The notes under the pieces: model-generated
What the model was told of the DNA's origin: nothing
The model's input: the letters and a program-made list of their open reading frames with translations, nothing else
The model's database searches: none
Shown: in pieces, positions 8,223 through 16,273 of the stretch
Layout of the letters: each line of letters starts with the position of its first letter
Position numbering within the stretch: the stretch's first letter is position 1
Position numbers and translations under genes: made by a program
Assembly: GCA_039798685.1 (NCBI GenBank)
Contig: JBDKFM010000002.1
Coordinates: forward strand, 1-39,219
Reading direction: 5' to 3'
From: JACPGQ01 sp039798685
GTDB taxonomy: Bacteria > Patescibacteriota > Microgenomatia > Levybacterales > UBA12049
DNA length: 39,219 bases

Positions 8223-9530
8223 CTATGAGGGATGCACATACCTGTAGGTAATAGCAATTGTCGTCAAAAGCATCACACTAAGATACAACACGCTGATTCT
8301 TCCGAACCATTGATCTTTTTTAAAAAGAATAAGTAACAGTAACGGCACACATAACAACCCGAGTAAAATCCGGTAAAAAAACGGGGAAAGACCGAAATAT
8401 GAATCATAAAAATACTCAAGCTGCGGGATACCGACCAAAATACAGACAAGAAAAAATGCCATACTTTTTTTCCTGAGAGTCTCCAAAAGAAACAGCGAGG
8501 TTGCAGCCGCCATGAACGGAAACAGCGGGATCAGATACCAGCCGCTTTGCCCTGTCTTTGAGAGTGATGCAAGAAGTGTGAAAAAATACACCCCTGCCGG
8601 AATAAGTAGAAGCAGATGTTTTTTATATTCCCGGCTCAGAAATCCTAACGAGACAAATCCGAGAAAATACCATCCGTCATAGTACACTTTATTGACAATA
8701 ACAGGCTGCAACACAAGCATCCACAGGGCTTGCGGACCGATATCGCGACCTGATTGCAAACCCTGAATCTCCCAGAATAAATTCCAGTTATACAGTGCAG
8801 CATAGACGAAAAGCAGGGATGCACAGAGCAAAAATGAAGCCGTCAACAGAGCACTCTGCCTGAGAGACAGATTATTGCGGAAAAACAGACACAAAAGTAT
8901 CACAAAGAGTACGCCGCCAAGTATTTTTGTCAAAAAAGCAGCTCCGGCAATTACTCCCAACACAAAAACGCGTTGCCAACTCAGATGATGTTTCCACCGC
9001 GAAAAAAGTAACAACGCCGTCACAAAGAGAAGTGCGAGCTGATTCTCTGCAACCGAGACCCGCTGATTCATCACAAAAATAGTCACCGTTGAGTAAAGAA
9101 CTAACGTCAGAAGCGCAGCAGCAAAACTATACTCACGCTTGATGAGGAAGAACAAAATAATTCCGGTCAGTGTCGTCATCAATATCGGGAAAAGACGTAT
9201 CGTCTCAAGTTTTTGCTCAGTAAACCCCTCCTGTTCAAATCCTAAAAGAAACATGCCAAGTGTCAGCGCATATCCGGGTGGATGATCGAAATAAGGCGAC
9301 ACAATAGGAAAGTAGATATGGTCAATGATTACATCCTCCCGGTTGTGATACGCCTGAAATGCAGACCATGAAACAGGCATCCCTTTTGTCAAAAGACTCG
9401 TCCCGAGAAACGAGTATGTGTACTCATCTGAAGTGGCTCCTCGTTGGGGAAAATAACTGTAGTGATACACCCTAAGCCAGATACTGAGAAGGATGACAAG
9501 AACAAATAATATTTTTTGCAGTAGCGACAT
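8223..9530 (-). CDS. GT-C fold membrane glycosyltransferase (PMT/ArnT-like, GT39/83)
   Basis: Polytopic membrane protein (about ten or more hydrophobic helices over 435 residues) of the dolichyl- or undecaprenyl-phosphate-sugar-dependent glycosyltransferase type. The first outer loop carries the acidic pair TSDEYTYSFLGTSLL (about residues 33-47), the expected catalytic and metal-binding position, and FDHPPGYALTLG lies in the next loop. Such enzymes glycosylate proteins or lipids outside the membrane; acceptor and sugar cannot be read. The start is uncertain: only a poor -10 (TAGGAT) is seen 12 bases upstream. It lies 52 bases downstream of the hydrolase gene and is probably co-transcribed. 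Confidence 0.85.
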   Translation of the reverse strand: MSLLQKILFVLVILLSIWLRVYHYSYFPQRGATSDEYTYSFLGTSLLTKGMPVSWSAFQAYHNREDVIIDHIYFPIVSPYFDHPPGYALTLGMFLLGFEQEGFTEQKLETIRLFPILMTTLTGIILFFLIKREYSFAAALLTLVLYSTVTIFVMNQRVSVAENQLALLFVTALLLFSRWKHHLSWQRVFVLGVIAGAAFLTKILGGVLFVILLCLFFRNNLSLRQSALLTASFLLCASLLFVYAALYNWNLFWEIQGLQSGRDIGPQALWMLVLQPVIVNKVYYDGWYFLGFVSLGFLSREYKKHLLLLIPAGVYFFTLLASLSKTGQSGWYLIPLFPFMAAATSLFLLETLRKKSMAFFLVCILVGIPQLEYFYDSYFGLSPFFYRILLGLLCVPLLLLILFKKDQWFGRISVLYLSVMLLTTIAITYRYVHPS

Positions 9531-9582
9531 GACGATATGCTTATCCTATCGACTCCTTCAAAAAACTGCAAGACAAATCCAA

Positions 9583-10629
9583 CTATTCTTCGGGTAGTGG
9601 TGTCACCCCAGAAAATTGTGTCGTATAAAAATGCATACTTCTTTCAACAGCTTGTGGCCAACTTCCGTTGTTGAAGTTATGATTCTCACCCTGATAAACA
9701 AAATATTCATGTGTTATTTCTTTTTTGGTTAAAAGCTCATCAAACTGATCCGACCAACGCTTCGGTACTGCCTCATCCGCTGATCCCTGATGCAGCTGAA
9801 GAGGAGCTTGTATCCATGAAAGATATTTCGTGACAGTATACTCATAGACGTCATACTCCCGTTCGAATTCAGCAATAACTTTCCGAAGTGCCTTCCCTTC
9901 ATCATCAAACTCATCTGTAAAATACAAAATGTTATAGGGAAACGGTTTTGTGACAGGGGCCCACAGTACTGTCGGGATCGGTTTTCCCGAAATTGCCAAG
10001 ACGCTGAGTGCAATTTGCCCTCCGTTGCTATGCGCCCAGATACCGATCTTTGTCAGATCTGCTTGCTGTGTGAGATCGTCATCATTTTCAAGAGCAGTAT
10101 TCAAAGTACCAACGGATGCAAGAAGCGAGAGCGCTGTCGTATATGTTTGAAAGCGCTCTTCGATCGATTTCTCAGATGGCATATCTGACTCTCCATATCC
10201 TAAAAAATCAGGAGCGAGTGTGATAAATCCATTTCTCGCAAATTCCTCAGCCGTTCTTCTCGTTCCCTCACCGGTCGTATATATCTCACGGTCTACATAC
10301 CCGCGAAATAAAATAATCACAGGATATGTACCCTCTTTTACTGGGAGATTGAGAAGTCCGCTGACTTTTTTCTCACCGTCCCGAAAGTAAAACATACGGG
10401 ACGTAAACGCTTCATCTTCTTTTATTACTTTTCCAAATGTGATTTTTCCCTCAGGAAATGCAGTTTCCCTGAGACGCTTGTAGGAGTACTTCGCGAGTGG
10501 TTTTTCAAATATCCTCTGCTCTTTGGCAATAGGATTGACGATTTTTTCACTGATAGAACTTTTGAAAATATATAAGCCACCCCCTACACTAAGCCCGATG
10601 ACGAGAACAAGGATCAGTAGTTTCCACAT
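9583..10629 (-). CDS. Alpha/beta hydrolase (prolyl-oligopeptidase/acyl-esterase type), membrane anchored
   Basis: An N-terminal anchor (residues 2-21) is followed by an alpha/beta hydrolase domain. The nucleophile elbow reads IGIWAHSNGGQIA (Ser 201), the acid is Asp 285 in QGSADEAVP, and the His is H317 in GENHNFNN. The oxyanion strand VIILFRGY precedes. This catalytic order and the dienelactone-hydrolase/S9-like core suggest an extracytoplasmic esterase or peptidase. A TACACT lies about ten bases before the ATG. The substrate is not known. Confidence 0.88.
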   Translation of the reverse strand: MWKLLILVLVIGLSVGGGLYIFKSSISEKIVNPIAKEQRIFEKPLAKYSYKRLRETAFPEGKITFGKVIKEDEAFTSRMFYFRDGEKKVSGLLNLPVKEGTYPVIILFRGYVDREIYTTGEGTRRTAEEFARNGFITLAPDFLGYGESDMPSEKSIEERFQTYTTALSLLASVGTLNTALENDDDLTQQADLTKIGIWAHSNGGQIALSVLAISGKPIPTVLWAPVTKPFPYNILYFTDEFDDEGKALRKVIAEFEREYDVYEYTVTKYLSWIQAPLQLHQGSADEAVPKRWSDQFDELLTKKEITHEYFVYQGENHNFNNGSWPQAVERSMHFYTTQFSGVTPLPEE

Positions 10630-10708
10630 GATTTTGCGTAGTGTATACTAACAAAAAGAAAGAAAAATTGCCATTTTAACCATCCTTCTTAGGCGTAATT
10701 GTGCATTA

Positions 10709-10737
10709 TTGACAAAGATTTCAATACACCCTATAAT
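10709..10737 (+). promoter_or_regulatory. Consensus sigma-70 promoter
   Basis: Perfect TTGACA (10709-10714), 17-base spacer, perfect TATAAT (10732-10737). It drives the gene at 10752 and is the strongest promoter match in the window. Confidence 0.85.
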
Positions 10738-10751
10738 TTACTCTAGGACTT

Positions 10752-11267
10752 ATGGATACTAAGAGAGAAGTGTTTAAACGTCGCCCAAAAGAAGTCACCG
10801 TAGCCGTGGATATCATCATTGATAAAGATGCGGCACTTGCACGGATTGAGCCCTTGGTCGTAATATATGATTACGAGGTGCTTAACGCAATTCGATCCGA
10901 AGATCAATCTGTGGCGCCTGAAGTTAAAAGATTTCATACACAAGCCAGAGAAACAGCGCAAGTTAGACTCGACCTCTACTCAAGTCTCCGGAGTGGCGTA
11001 CAAAGCGGGAGAGTATCACTTTTTCCAGATCCTAATTTACACGCAAATGATCCCTATTTTATTCCTCGATCTAAACTCTTGGCAGACGATAGAGAATTTG
11101 TTCTAGGGATGTCAGAATTAATGGATATCATCGATATATTAATAGCACCAAGAGCTATAACTACAACCTCAGAAGCCGAAAAAAATAGAACAAGATTAAA
11201 CGTTATAAATCGGTTACAAAAGGAAGAGAATGTGAATTTTATGGTCACCCCACCTCCTCAGGGATAA
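10752..11267 (+). CDS. Hypothetical protein, 171 aa
   Basis: I do not recognise a family. It is soluble and mostly helical, with a basic N-terminus (MDTKREVFKRRPKE), a region LARIEPLVVIYDYEVLNA, and a Pro-rich C-terminus TPPPQG. It has a consensus promoter 14 bases upstream, implying strong expression with a leader of only about seven bases. Its TAA abuts the stop of the convergent uppS gene with no intergenic base. A function cannot be proposed. Confidence 0.75.
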   Translation: MDTKREVFKRRPKEVTVAVDIIIDKDAALARIEPLVVIYDYEVLNAIRSEDQSVAPEVKRFHTQARETAQVRLDLYSSLRSGVQSGRVSLFPDPNLHANDPYFIPRSKLLADDREFVLGMSELMDIIDILIAPRAITTTSEAEKNRTRLNVINRLQKEENVNFMVTPPPQG

Positions 11268-11948
11268 CTACTTCCCGAACCTTCTCTCCCGCGCGGCAAA
11301 ATCATCAAGAGCAATTTGCAGCTCCTTTTCATCAAAATCAGGCCAGAGAGTATCAGTAAAATAAAGCTCCGTATAGACAGACTGCCAAGGCAAAAATCCA
11401 CTAAGCCTTTTCTCTCCCCCTGTCCGGATCATAAAATCAGGATCGGGAATATTCGACGTGTAGAGATAATTGCTAAATTGCTTATCGTTTATCGCGAATT
11501 GCTTATCATCTACTGCTTTTTTTATTGCCTGGAGAATCTCATCCCTACCCCCGTAATTGAGAGCAATTGTGACCGTAATTTTTTTATTGTCTTTTGTTTC
11601 TTCAAGTAGCTTCTTTAAGTCACTTTGTATATCCTGAGGAAATTTGCTGATATCTCCGATGACTCCAAACTTTACGTCATTTTTCTTCATCCTCTCAACC
11701 ATGGGATCACGAAACATTCTCCTGAATACTTCCATCAGCACCGCAACCTCCTGCTCCGACCGCTGCCAGTTCTCAGTTGAGAATGCCCAGAACGTCACGA
11801 ATTTCACGCCTTTCTTTGATGCGTATTCAACAAGAGGCTCTATCTGATGCGCTCCTTTATCATGGCCAAAAAGCATCTCAAGTTTGTGTGATACTGCCCA
11901 ACGCCTATTACCATCCATGATAAACGCGATATGAGTTGGAATATTCAT
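11268..11948 (-). CDS. uppS: Undecaprenyl diphosphate synthase (cis-prenyltransferase)
   Basis: Condenses isopentenyl diphosphate onto an allylic diphosphate to make the C55 carrier for peptidoglycan and other glycan precursors. The family signature is complete: IAFIMDGNRRWA with the catalytic Asp (D12), FWAFSTENWQRS, IRTGGEKRLSGFLPWQ, and YTELYFTDTLWPDFDE near the end. At 226 residues it is slightly shorter than the E. coli enzyme. The loop at residues 148-160 (DKQFAINDKQF) is encoded by an ATAAGC-type repeat. The gene is 89 bases downstream of the IDI-like gene at the end of the mevalonate region, which fits its use of the pathway product. Confidence 0.97.
   Translation of the reverse strand: MNIPTHIAFIMDGNRRWAVSHKLEMLFGHDKGAHQIEPLVEYASKKGVKFVTFWAFSTENWQRSEQEVAVLMEVFRRMFRDPMVERMKKNDVKFGVIGDISKFPQDIQSDLKKLLEETKDNKKITVTIALNYGGRDEILQAIKKAVDDKQFAINDKQFSNYLYTSNIPDPDFMIRTGGEKRLSGFLPWQSVYTELYFTDTLWPDFDEKELQIALDDFAARERRFGK
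11467..11510. repeat. ATAAGC-type repeat inside uppS
   Basis: On the minus strand the words GATAAGCAATTCGCGATAAA and CGATAAGCAATTTAGCAATT follow each other and encode a duplicated DKQF pair in a surface loop of UppS. The word family is shared with 4424-4456. Confidence 0.5.
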
Positions 11949-12008
11949 AATTTTAAATTTTCATTGAAGCTAAAAAATCTTAATTTTACACATTTACAGT
12001 GCAAAATC

Positions 12009-12039
12009 ATTTCAAATTTCGAATTTCAAATTGAAAATT
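12009..12039. repeat. AATTTGAAATT-type AT-rich repeat
   Basis: Alternating ATTTCAAATTTCGAATTTC and AAATTGAAAATT words between uppS and the IDI-like gene, just reaching the end of the latter. Related words occur at 14086-14177, 18430-18509, 20723-20760 and 21709-21740. Confidence 0.5.
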
Positions 12040-12562
12040 ACTCAAGAAACTTTACCGTTTCTATCGCCCATGGTGTATATTTCTCAGGATTCTTTTTCAC
12101 ATCAGTGATAAATTCCTGTTTCGGCATCCATTTATATTCATAAATCACATCGGGATTCGCAGCTACTTCCCCGTTATATTTCCCTACTAACACTGCGCAG
12201 TACTCATTTTCACAATGTGCATGATATTTTGCAAAGTAATTAAATCCTCCGATTTTTTCAATCGATACATCACGAATTCCCATCTCATCTTTGAGCGATC
12301 TATTCGCTGCTTCTTCATACGTTTCATCATGTCCCTCAGAAAAGTGCAACACATGACTAATCGCTGTAAGATCCCAATACTTATCCCACCTGACATGTTT
12401 TCGTAATTGCAAAAGCACCTCGCCCTTAGAATTTTCAAGAAGCACCACGAATGCACGGTGATGAATCCCATCCCCAAAATGACACTCACCTTTATCTTCA
12501 TATGCACCCGTCGGCACATCATTCTCATCGACAATAATCAGCTGTTGTCTGGCTTGGCTCAT
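12038..12562 (-). CDS. IDI-like Nudix protein (isopentenyl-diphosphate isomerase homologue lacking the catalytic Cys)
   Basis: Closest in pattern to type 1 isopentenyl-diphosphate isomerase, which interconverts IPP and DMAPP. All five expected metal ligands can be aligned by eye with E. coli Idi: His 28, His 35, His 70, Glu 118 and Glu 120 (CHFGDGIHH, ISHV, ENEYC). The Nudix helix EEAANRSLKDEMG follows. However, the position of the catalytic Cys (Cys 67 in E. coli, usually C-G/S-H-P) is Ile 68 here (AISHV). It may be a divergent isomerase or a related Nudix hydrolase. A TAAAAT at 12572-12577 lies nine bases before the ATG. Its place between the decarboxylase and uppS argues for a role in isoprenoid metabolism. 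Confidence 0.8.
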   Translation of the reverse strand: MSQARQQLIIVDENDVPTGAYEDKGECHFGDGIHHRAFVVLLENSKGEVLLQLRKHVRWDKYWDLTAISHVLHFSEGHDETYEEAANRSLKDEMGIRDVSIEKIGGFNYFAKYHAHCENEYCAVLVGKYNGEVAANPDVIYEYKWMPKQEFITDVKKNPEKYTPWAIETVKFLE

Positions 12563-12571
12563 ATACTCTGT

Positions 12572-12577
12572 ATTTTA
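12572..12577 (-). promoter_or_regulatory. -10 box of the IDI-like gene
   Basis: TAAAAT on the minus strand, nine bases before the ATG at 12562. No clear -35. Confidence 0.4.
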
Positions 12578-12590
12578 GCAGAAAGAAGAA

Positions 12591-13034
12591 TTAGACGGAC
12601 TTTTCCTGAAGAAGTGGCGCGACAAGACATAAGCGCTCACGTTTTTGTGCAAGAGTAACATGAAACATCTCTTCTGAATTTCTTGGAGTTTCTCCAATCC
12701 ATCTATCATGATGCGCCTGATATGGAGCGACATCATGGGTCGTCGCATCATGTCCATGTATACGAGTTTGAAGCTCCCCACTCTCATCTCTCCGCTCATA
12801 GATTTCACCATAAGACAACTCCACGATGATTGGACGCTTATCAGGACTTAACACAGCATCAACTGGTGCAGCAGTCGCAAGTAATTCAGCTCTCGTTGGA
12901 AATAGTTCAGAATACACCAGAGTCATGAGCCCTTGCTCTCTTCTCACGCCATACGCTGCATGACGCATTTCTTTACCAGAATAAGCAACCTCAACGACGC
13001 TTCCGGAAATTGGATGTATTTCTCCTCTATTCAT
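12591..13034 (-). CDS. Hypothetical protein, 147 aa
   Basis: No family recognised. It is soluble, with beta-rich segments (SGSVVEVAYSG, RPIIVELSYGEIYERRDESG) and a His-rich middle (HGHDATTHDVAPYQAHHDRW) that could bind metal. Two -10 candidates precede it: TATAAT 17 bases and TATCCT 8 bases before the ATG. It sits within the mevalonate cluster, 28 bases upstream of the IDI-like gene, but nothing in the sequence links it to the pathway. Confidence 0.7.
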   Translation of the reverse strand: MNRGEIHPISGSVVEVAYSGKEMRHAAYGVRREQGLMTLVYSELFPTRAELLATAAPVDAVLSPDKRPIIVELSYGEIYERRDESGELQTRIHGHDATTHDVAPYQAHHDRWIGETPRNSEEMFHVTLAQKRERLCLVAPLLQEKSV

Positions 13035-13100
13035 ATTCTTACAGGATATGGATTATAACGAAATAAAGCTAAAAAAACAAAAAAAATGCTCTTAAGGATT

Positions 13101-14081
13101 TTAGAACAGATGAGTATCGAGAAGATGCGCACCCTTTGATGCGTTTGAGGCGATGATTTGCTTCACGACAGATATTTCCCGCAATTTCTCAGAGAGAATC
13201 TTCTCTGTAGATTTCTCACAGAGTATATGGATATTCTGACCTGTGTTCATCGTGAAATAACACGCAAGCCCTTCACTTCTCCATCGCTGCACGGCTTTCA
13301 TAATAGTAATCGTTGCGGGGTACCAATAGATAAGTGAGGGGTGTGATGTCAGCATAATTGCATGCATTTCAAGAGCCTCTGATTCTGTGATCTCTCCAAA
13401 TATTTTAAAATCTTTTTCTTCAAGTGATTTCTTTATCCTTACAATTTTTTCTTTTATCAAATCTTGTCGAACTCGGAAGAAAGGACTCGATGCAGCCAAC
13501 TTCTGCCCCTCGGTTGTACTCACATCTTTTACCTGATCAGTAAGTATGACAGCGATGTCGATGATATCCCAATAATCCGGAGGATAAATACTCGTCGCAT
13601 ACGACATCTCTGACGTATCGCCATCACGCCACTCGACAAATCCATCGGGAATCGACCGACATGCCGATCCTGAACCCTGTCGCGCAAGGATGCTGAGTTC
13701 TTTTTCTGACAAATCTAATCCAGCGGCTTTTGTTGCGGCGAGTGTGAGTGCTGCAAATCCTGATGCAGATGAAGACAATCCGGTACCCCGCGGGAAACTA
13801 TTTTCTGAAACAACTTTTGCCCTCTCACTGATCCCTGCGAGCGCACGAACCCGATCAAGATGCGAGGAAACTTTTTCCTTTGTCCCATTCTTTTCTACAG
13901 TACCATTGATGACGACATCATCATCTCTCAGTGAGGAGTCAAATTCCACTGTCGTCGTTGTTGTAAGCTCCGACAAATTCATCGAGATACTTCCATTGCT
14001 TGGAAGCTTCAAAGCTTCATCTTTCCTCCCCCAATATTTTATGAATGCGATATTTGATGGAGCAATAACCGTACACTTCAT
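13101..14081 (-). CDS. mvaD: Mevalonate diphosphate decarboxylase family protein (catalytic Asp replaced by Asn)
   Basis: GHMP-superfamily decarboxylase that would turn (di)phosphomevalonate into isopentenyl (di)phosphate. Family signatures: APSNIAFIKYWGRKDE at the N-terminus, GTGLSSSASGFAALTLA (about 99-115), RQGSGSACRS (134-143) and GFVEW. Length 326 fits. In known decarboxylases the C-terminal motif reads T-x-D-A-G-P-N with a catalytic Asp; here it reads YFTMNTGQNIHIL, so that residue is Asn 279 (codon AAC). It may be inactive, slow, or act on a related substrate. A 95-base AT-rich repeat gap separates it from the upstream kinase gene. The gene is followed by a T-tract (13067-13085) without a strong stem. 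Confidence 0.9.
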   Translation of the reverse strand: MKCTVIAPSNIAFIKYWGRKDEALKLPSNGSISMNLSELTTTTTVEFDSSLRDDDVVINGTVEKNGTKEKVSSHLDRVRALAGISERAKVVSENSFPRGTGLSSSASGFAALTLAATKAAGLDLSEKELSILARQGSGSACRSIPDGFVEWRDGDTSEMSYATSIYPPDYWDIIDIAVILTDQVKDVSTTEGQKLAASSPFFRVRQDLIKEKIVRIKKSLEEKDFKIFGEITESEALEMHAIMLTSHPSLIYWYPATITIMKAVQRWRSEGLACYFTMNTGQNIHILCEKSTEKILSEKLREISVVKQIIASNASKGAHLLDTHLF

Positions 14082-14085
14082 ACTT

Positions 14086-14177
14086 TAATTTCAAATTGCT
14101 AATGTGCAATTTTCAATATCCAATAATCTTTTCGTTTCCATTTGAAATTTGTTATTTGATATTTGAAATTTGAAATT
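14086..14177. repeat. AATTTGAAATT-type repeat block between mvaD and the kinase genes
   Basis: The whole 95-base gap is made of TTTCAAATTGC, CATTTGAAATTTG, TATTTGATATTTGAAATTTG and similar words. It encodes nothing and separates two genes of one apparent operon. Confidence 0.55.
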
Positions 14178-15163
14178 CATTCAACCCTCACTCCTTCTGC
14201 ATTTGTTGTGACCTTAAGAACTTCTCCCCCCGCTTTCTCAATCGCGTTTTCAATAGCACGTGTACCCTGAGCATCATGAAGAGCTATCATACAATCCCCG
14301 CCTCCTGCACCTGAAAGTTTCGCTCCATATGCTCCGGCTCTTCTCACTGCGTCTATCATACCATCAAGCTTCTCTGTACTGACACCCAGTCCCACAAGTA
14401 ATTTCTGATTTTCATCCATCAACATGCCTGCTTCTTCGAAATCGTCTTTTTCAAGCGCTACTTTGGCTTTCTCAACAATTACTTCGATGTCTCTATACAC
14501 TGTCTCCACGAACTCCGGATTTTTCTGAGCGAGCTCCGCAACTTTATGTATCAAGGTTACCGTGTCTGCTTTGATCCCTGTATAACCAATGAGTAATGGT
14601 ACATGTTTTATGGATAATGGTTTTATTTCCTTTCCTCCTGTGACAAAATAAAGCGTACCGCCATATATCGCAGAAGCGACATCAAACCCAGACCCTTTCC
14701 CCTGAATATCTAAGACAGTTTTATATGAAAGATCAAAAATTTCTTTCTGTGATAAGTTCAGATCAAATAATTCTGAAAATGCTTTAGTAACACACACGGT
14801 TGTGGCGCTTGATGACCCAAATCCAAACGTCGATGCGAATTCCGATTTTGTGGAGATGTGGAGTCCGGCGATACGACTACGCGGCACACGCCCAGAATCG
14901 ATAAAATTTTTTACTGCGTACTCGACAAACCTCGCTCCTTTTGGAATCTCTCCCTTTCCCAACTCTTCTAATGATTTTTCGTAATTTTCTACCCCAACAT
15001 CCGGTGCATCTACACGTAGCGCTTTGCCCTTAGCGTTTTGCGAAACCATCAAATGCAGTCGTTGATCAACTGCGGTGACCAGACAGGGATGACCATACAC
15101 AACAGCGTGCTCACCAAAAAGCATCAGTTTTCCAGGAGCAGATACGGTAAGTGAACGCAGCAT
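14177..15163 (-). CDS. GHMP kinase, probable phosphomevalonate kinase
   Basis: GHMP fold with APGKLMLFGEHAVVYGHP, the ATP loop FGFGSSSATT (113-122), and KLSGAGGGDCMIAL near the end. The middle motif QGKGSGFDVASAIYGG (154-169, Asp 161) resembles phosphomevalonate kinases rather than the HGxPSGxD motif of mevalonate kinase, so phosphorylation of mevalonate 5-phosphate is the best guess. Other archaeal-like GHMP kinases cannot be excluded. The start is three bases after the stop of the mevalonate kinase gene, so the two are surely co-transcribed. Confidence 0.83.
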   Translation of the reverse strand: MLRSLTVSAPGKLMLFGEHAVVYGHPCLVTAVDQRLHLMVSQNAKGKALRVDAPDVGVENYEKSLEELGKGEIPKGARFVEYAVKNFIDSGRVPRSRIAGLHISTKSEFASTFGFGSSSATTVCVTKAFSELFDLNLSQKEIFDLSYKTVLDIQGKGSGFDVASAIYGGTLYFVTGGKEIKPLSIKHVPLLIGYTGIKADTVTLIHKVAELAQKNPEFVETVYRDIEVIVEKAKVALEKDDFEEAGMLMDENQKLLVGLGVSTEKLDGMIDAVRRAGAYGAKLSGAGGGDCMIALHDAQGTRAIENAIEKAGGEVLKVTTNAEGVRVE

Positions 15164-15166
15164 ACG

Positions 15167-16234
15167 TTAGTGCACAGTGAGGCCGGATGCACCCAAACGG
15201 ATTCCGACCGGTGTGAGATTAAACTGTGCCAAAACATCTTCAAGTGTTTTCTTATCACTATGATACACGAGGAGATGACCAGTACCTCTGATTTTTCCTC
15301 CTCCCCCCGAGATCTTCGCAGCGCCACCTGACGCCTCAATACTCCTGATGATATTTTTGACGTTACCCGATACTACTTCCAATTGCTCAAGATTTTTTTC
15401 ACCCTGCTTAATAATCTCAATCAAATCCGCCTCATGATTATTCTTAAGGACAATCACCATATCCCGTGTCACTTTTTCCAGATCATTAAATACATTCGCC
15501 ACAAACTCAATTTTCTCATTATAAAGATCTCGTACTGCCTGCACCATCTCTCCTGTCGACTCCTCAGGAATTCCCGTGTCTACCAAATAAAACCGTGACG
15601 CGATCGGATCCAAAATCCCAAACGGCACACGCTGCACAACTTTCAGTACCTCAGATTCCTTTCGAAACCAGATCAAATTTCCGCTCGAGACTATCGCCGC
15701 ATCACCACCGGACGGATTTCCATGTTTTTTCTGCTCGATAAGTACCGCAATTTCATGCACTGTTGCCATCTCAAGTTTCTTCCCGAGAAACGTGATGATC
15801 GCTGTTGCAACTGCAGCCGCAAGTGCAGCGGACGAACCAAGCCCGGCACCCATCGGAATATCTGAGGTGATGGTGAGTGTAAAACCGCTCTGTGGTGGAA
15901 CTCCAAGATACAAGAGCGTCTCCCCGATTGCAATCGCGAGATAATCAACCGGATCTTTCGTGATCGCCTTCAGTATCTGTGAATCTTTCTTGTCCAGAAA
16001 ATCCTCCCACTGCTTCTGACCTCTATATGTTTTTTCCATGACCTCATCGAGTGTCAGAATAACATCTGTCTTAGTATCTTTTGAGATAATCTGAATTTTC
16101 GCATCACTTCTTGGCAGAAGATGAACCGTACATCTCCTATCGATTGCAGCCAAAAGAGCCGGTTTTCCATACACGACGGCATGTTCACCCATGAGATGAA
16201 TTTTTCCGGGAGCGGAGACAGTAATTGCCTGCAT
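15167..16234 (-). CDS. mvk: Mevalonate kinase
   Basis: Phosphorylates mevalonate at the 5-OH. GHMP signatures: APGKIHLMGEHAVVYGKP, the ATP loop GAGLGSSAALAAA (129-141), and HGNPSGGDAAI with the catalytic Asp at about 178, matching the HGxPSGxD pattern of mevalonate kinases. The C-terminal loop reads KISGGGGKIRGTGHLL. There are two ATGs at 16240 and 16234. The TATAAT at 16243-16248 ends eight bases before the second one, which is my choice. It is head of the mvk-kinase-mvaD unit and is divergent from 16274-16975 with only 39 bases between them. Confidence 0.92.
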   Translation of the reverse strand: MQAITVSAPGKIHLMGEHAVVYGKPALLAAIDRRCTVHLLPRSDAKIQIISKDTKTDVILTLDEVMEKTYRGQKQWEDFLDKKDSQILKAITKDPVDYLAIAIGETLLYLGVPPQSGFTLTITSDIPMGAGLGSSAALAAAVATAIITFLGKKLEMATVHEIAVLIEQKKHGNPSGGDAAIVSSGNLIWFRKESEVLKVVQRVPFGILDPIASRFYLVDTGIPEESTGEMVQAVRDLYNEKIEFVANVFNDLEKVTRDMVIVLKNNHEADLIEIIKQGEKNLEQLEVVSGNVKNIIRSIEASGGAAKISGGGGKIRGTGHLLVYHSDKKTLEDVLAQFNLTPVGIRLGASGLTVH

Positions 16235-16242
16235 GAGCATCT

Positions 16243-16248
16243 ATTATA
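16243..16248 (-). promoter_or_regulatory. -10 box of the mvk operon
   Basis: TATAAT on the minus strand, eight bases before the ATG at 16234. It faces the divergent TATAAT at 16261-16266, only 12 bases away. Confidence 0.65.
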
Positions 16249-16260
16249 CTATGTGTTTGC

Positions 16261-16266
16261 TATAAT
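16261..16266 (+). promoter_or_regulatory. Extended -10 of the gene at 16274
   Basis: TGCTATAAT (extended -10) with the hexamer ending seven bases before the ATG at 16274. No -35 is evident. Confidence 0.65.
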
Positions 16267-16273
16267 TCCCAAG

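Noticed and set aside
13060..13100. Possible intrinsic terminator after mvaD.
   Set aside because: There is a long T-tract on the minus strand, but only an AT-rich CTTAAG-type stem; too weak to call.
16121..16273. 51-codon extension of the hypothetical gene 16274-16975.
   Set aside because: It is antisense to the mvk N-terminus, including its conserved GHMP motif; a TATAAT directly precedes the ATG at 16274.
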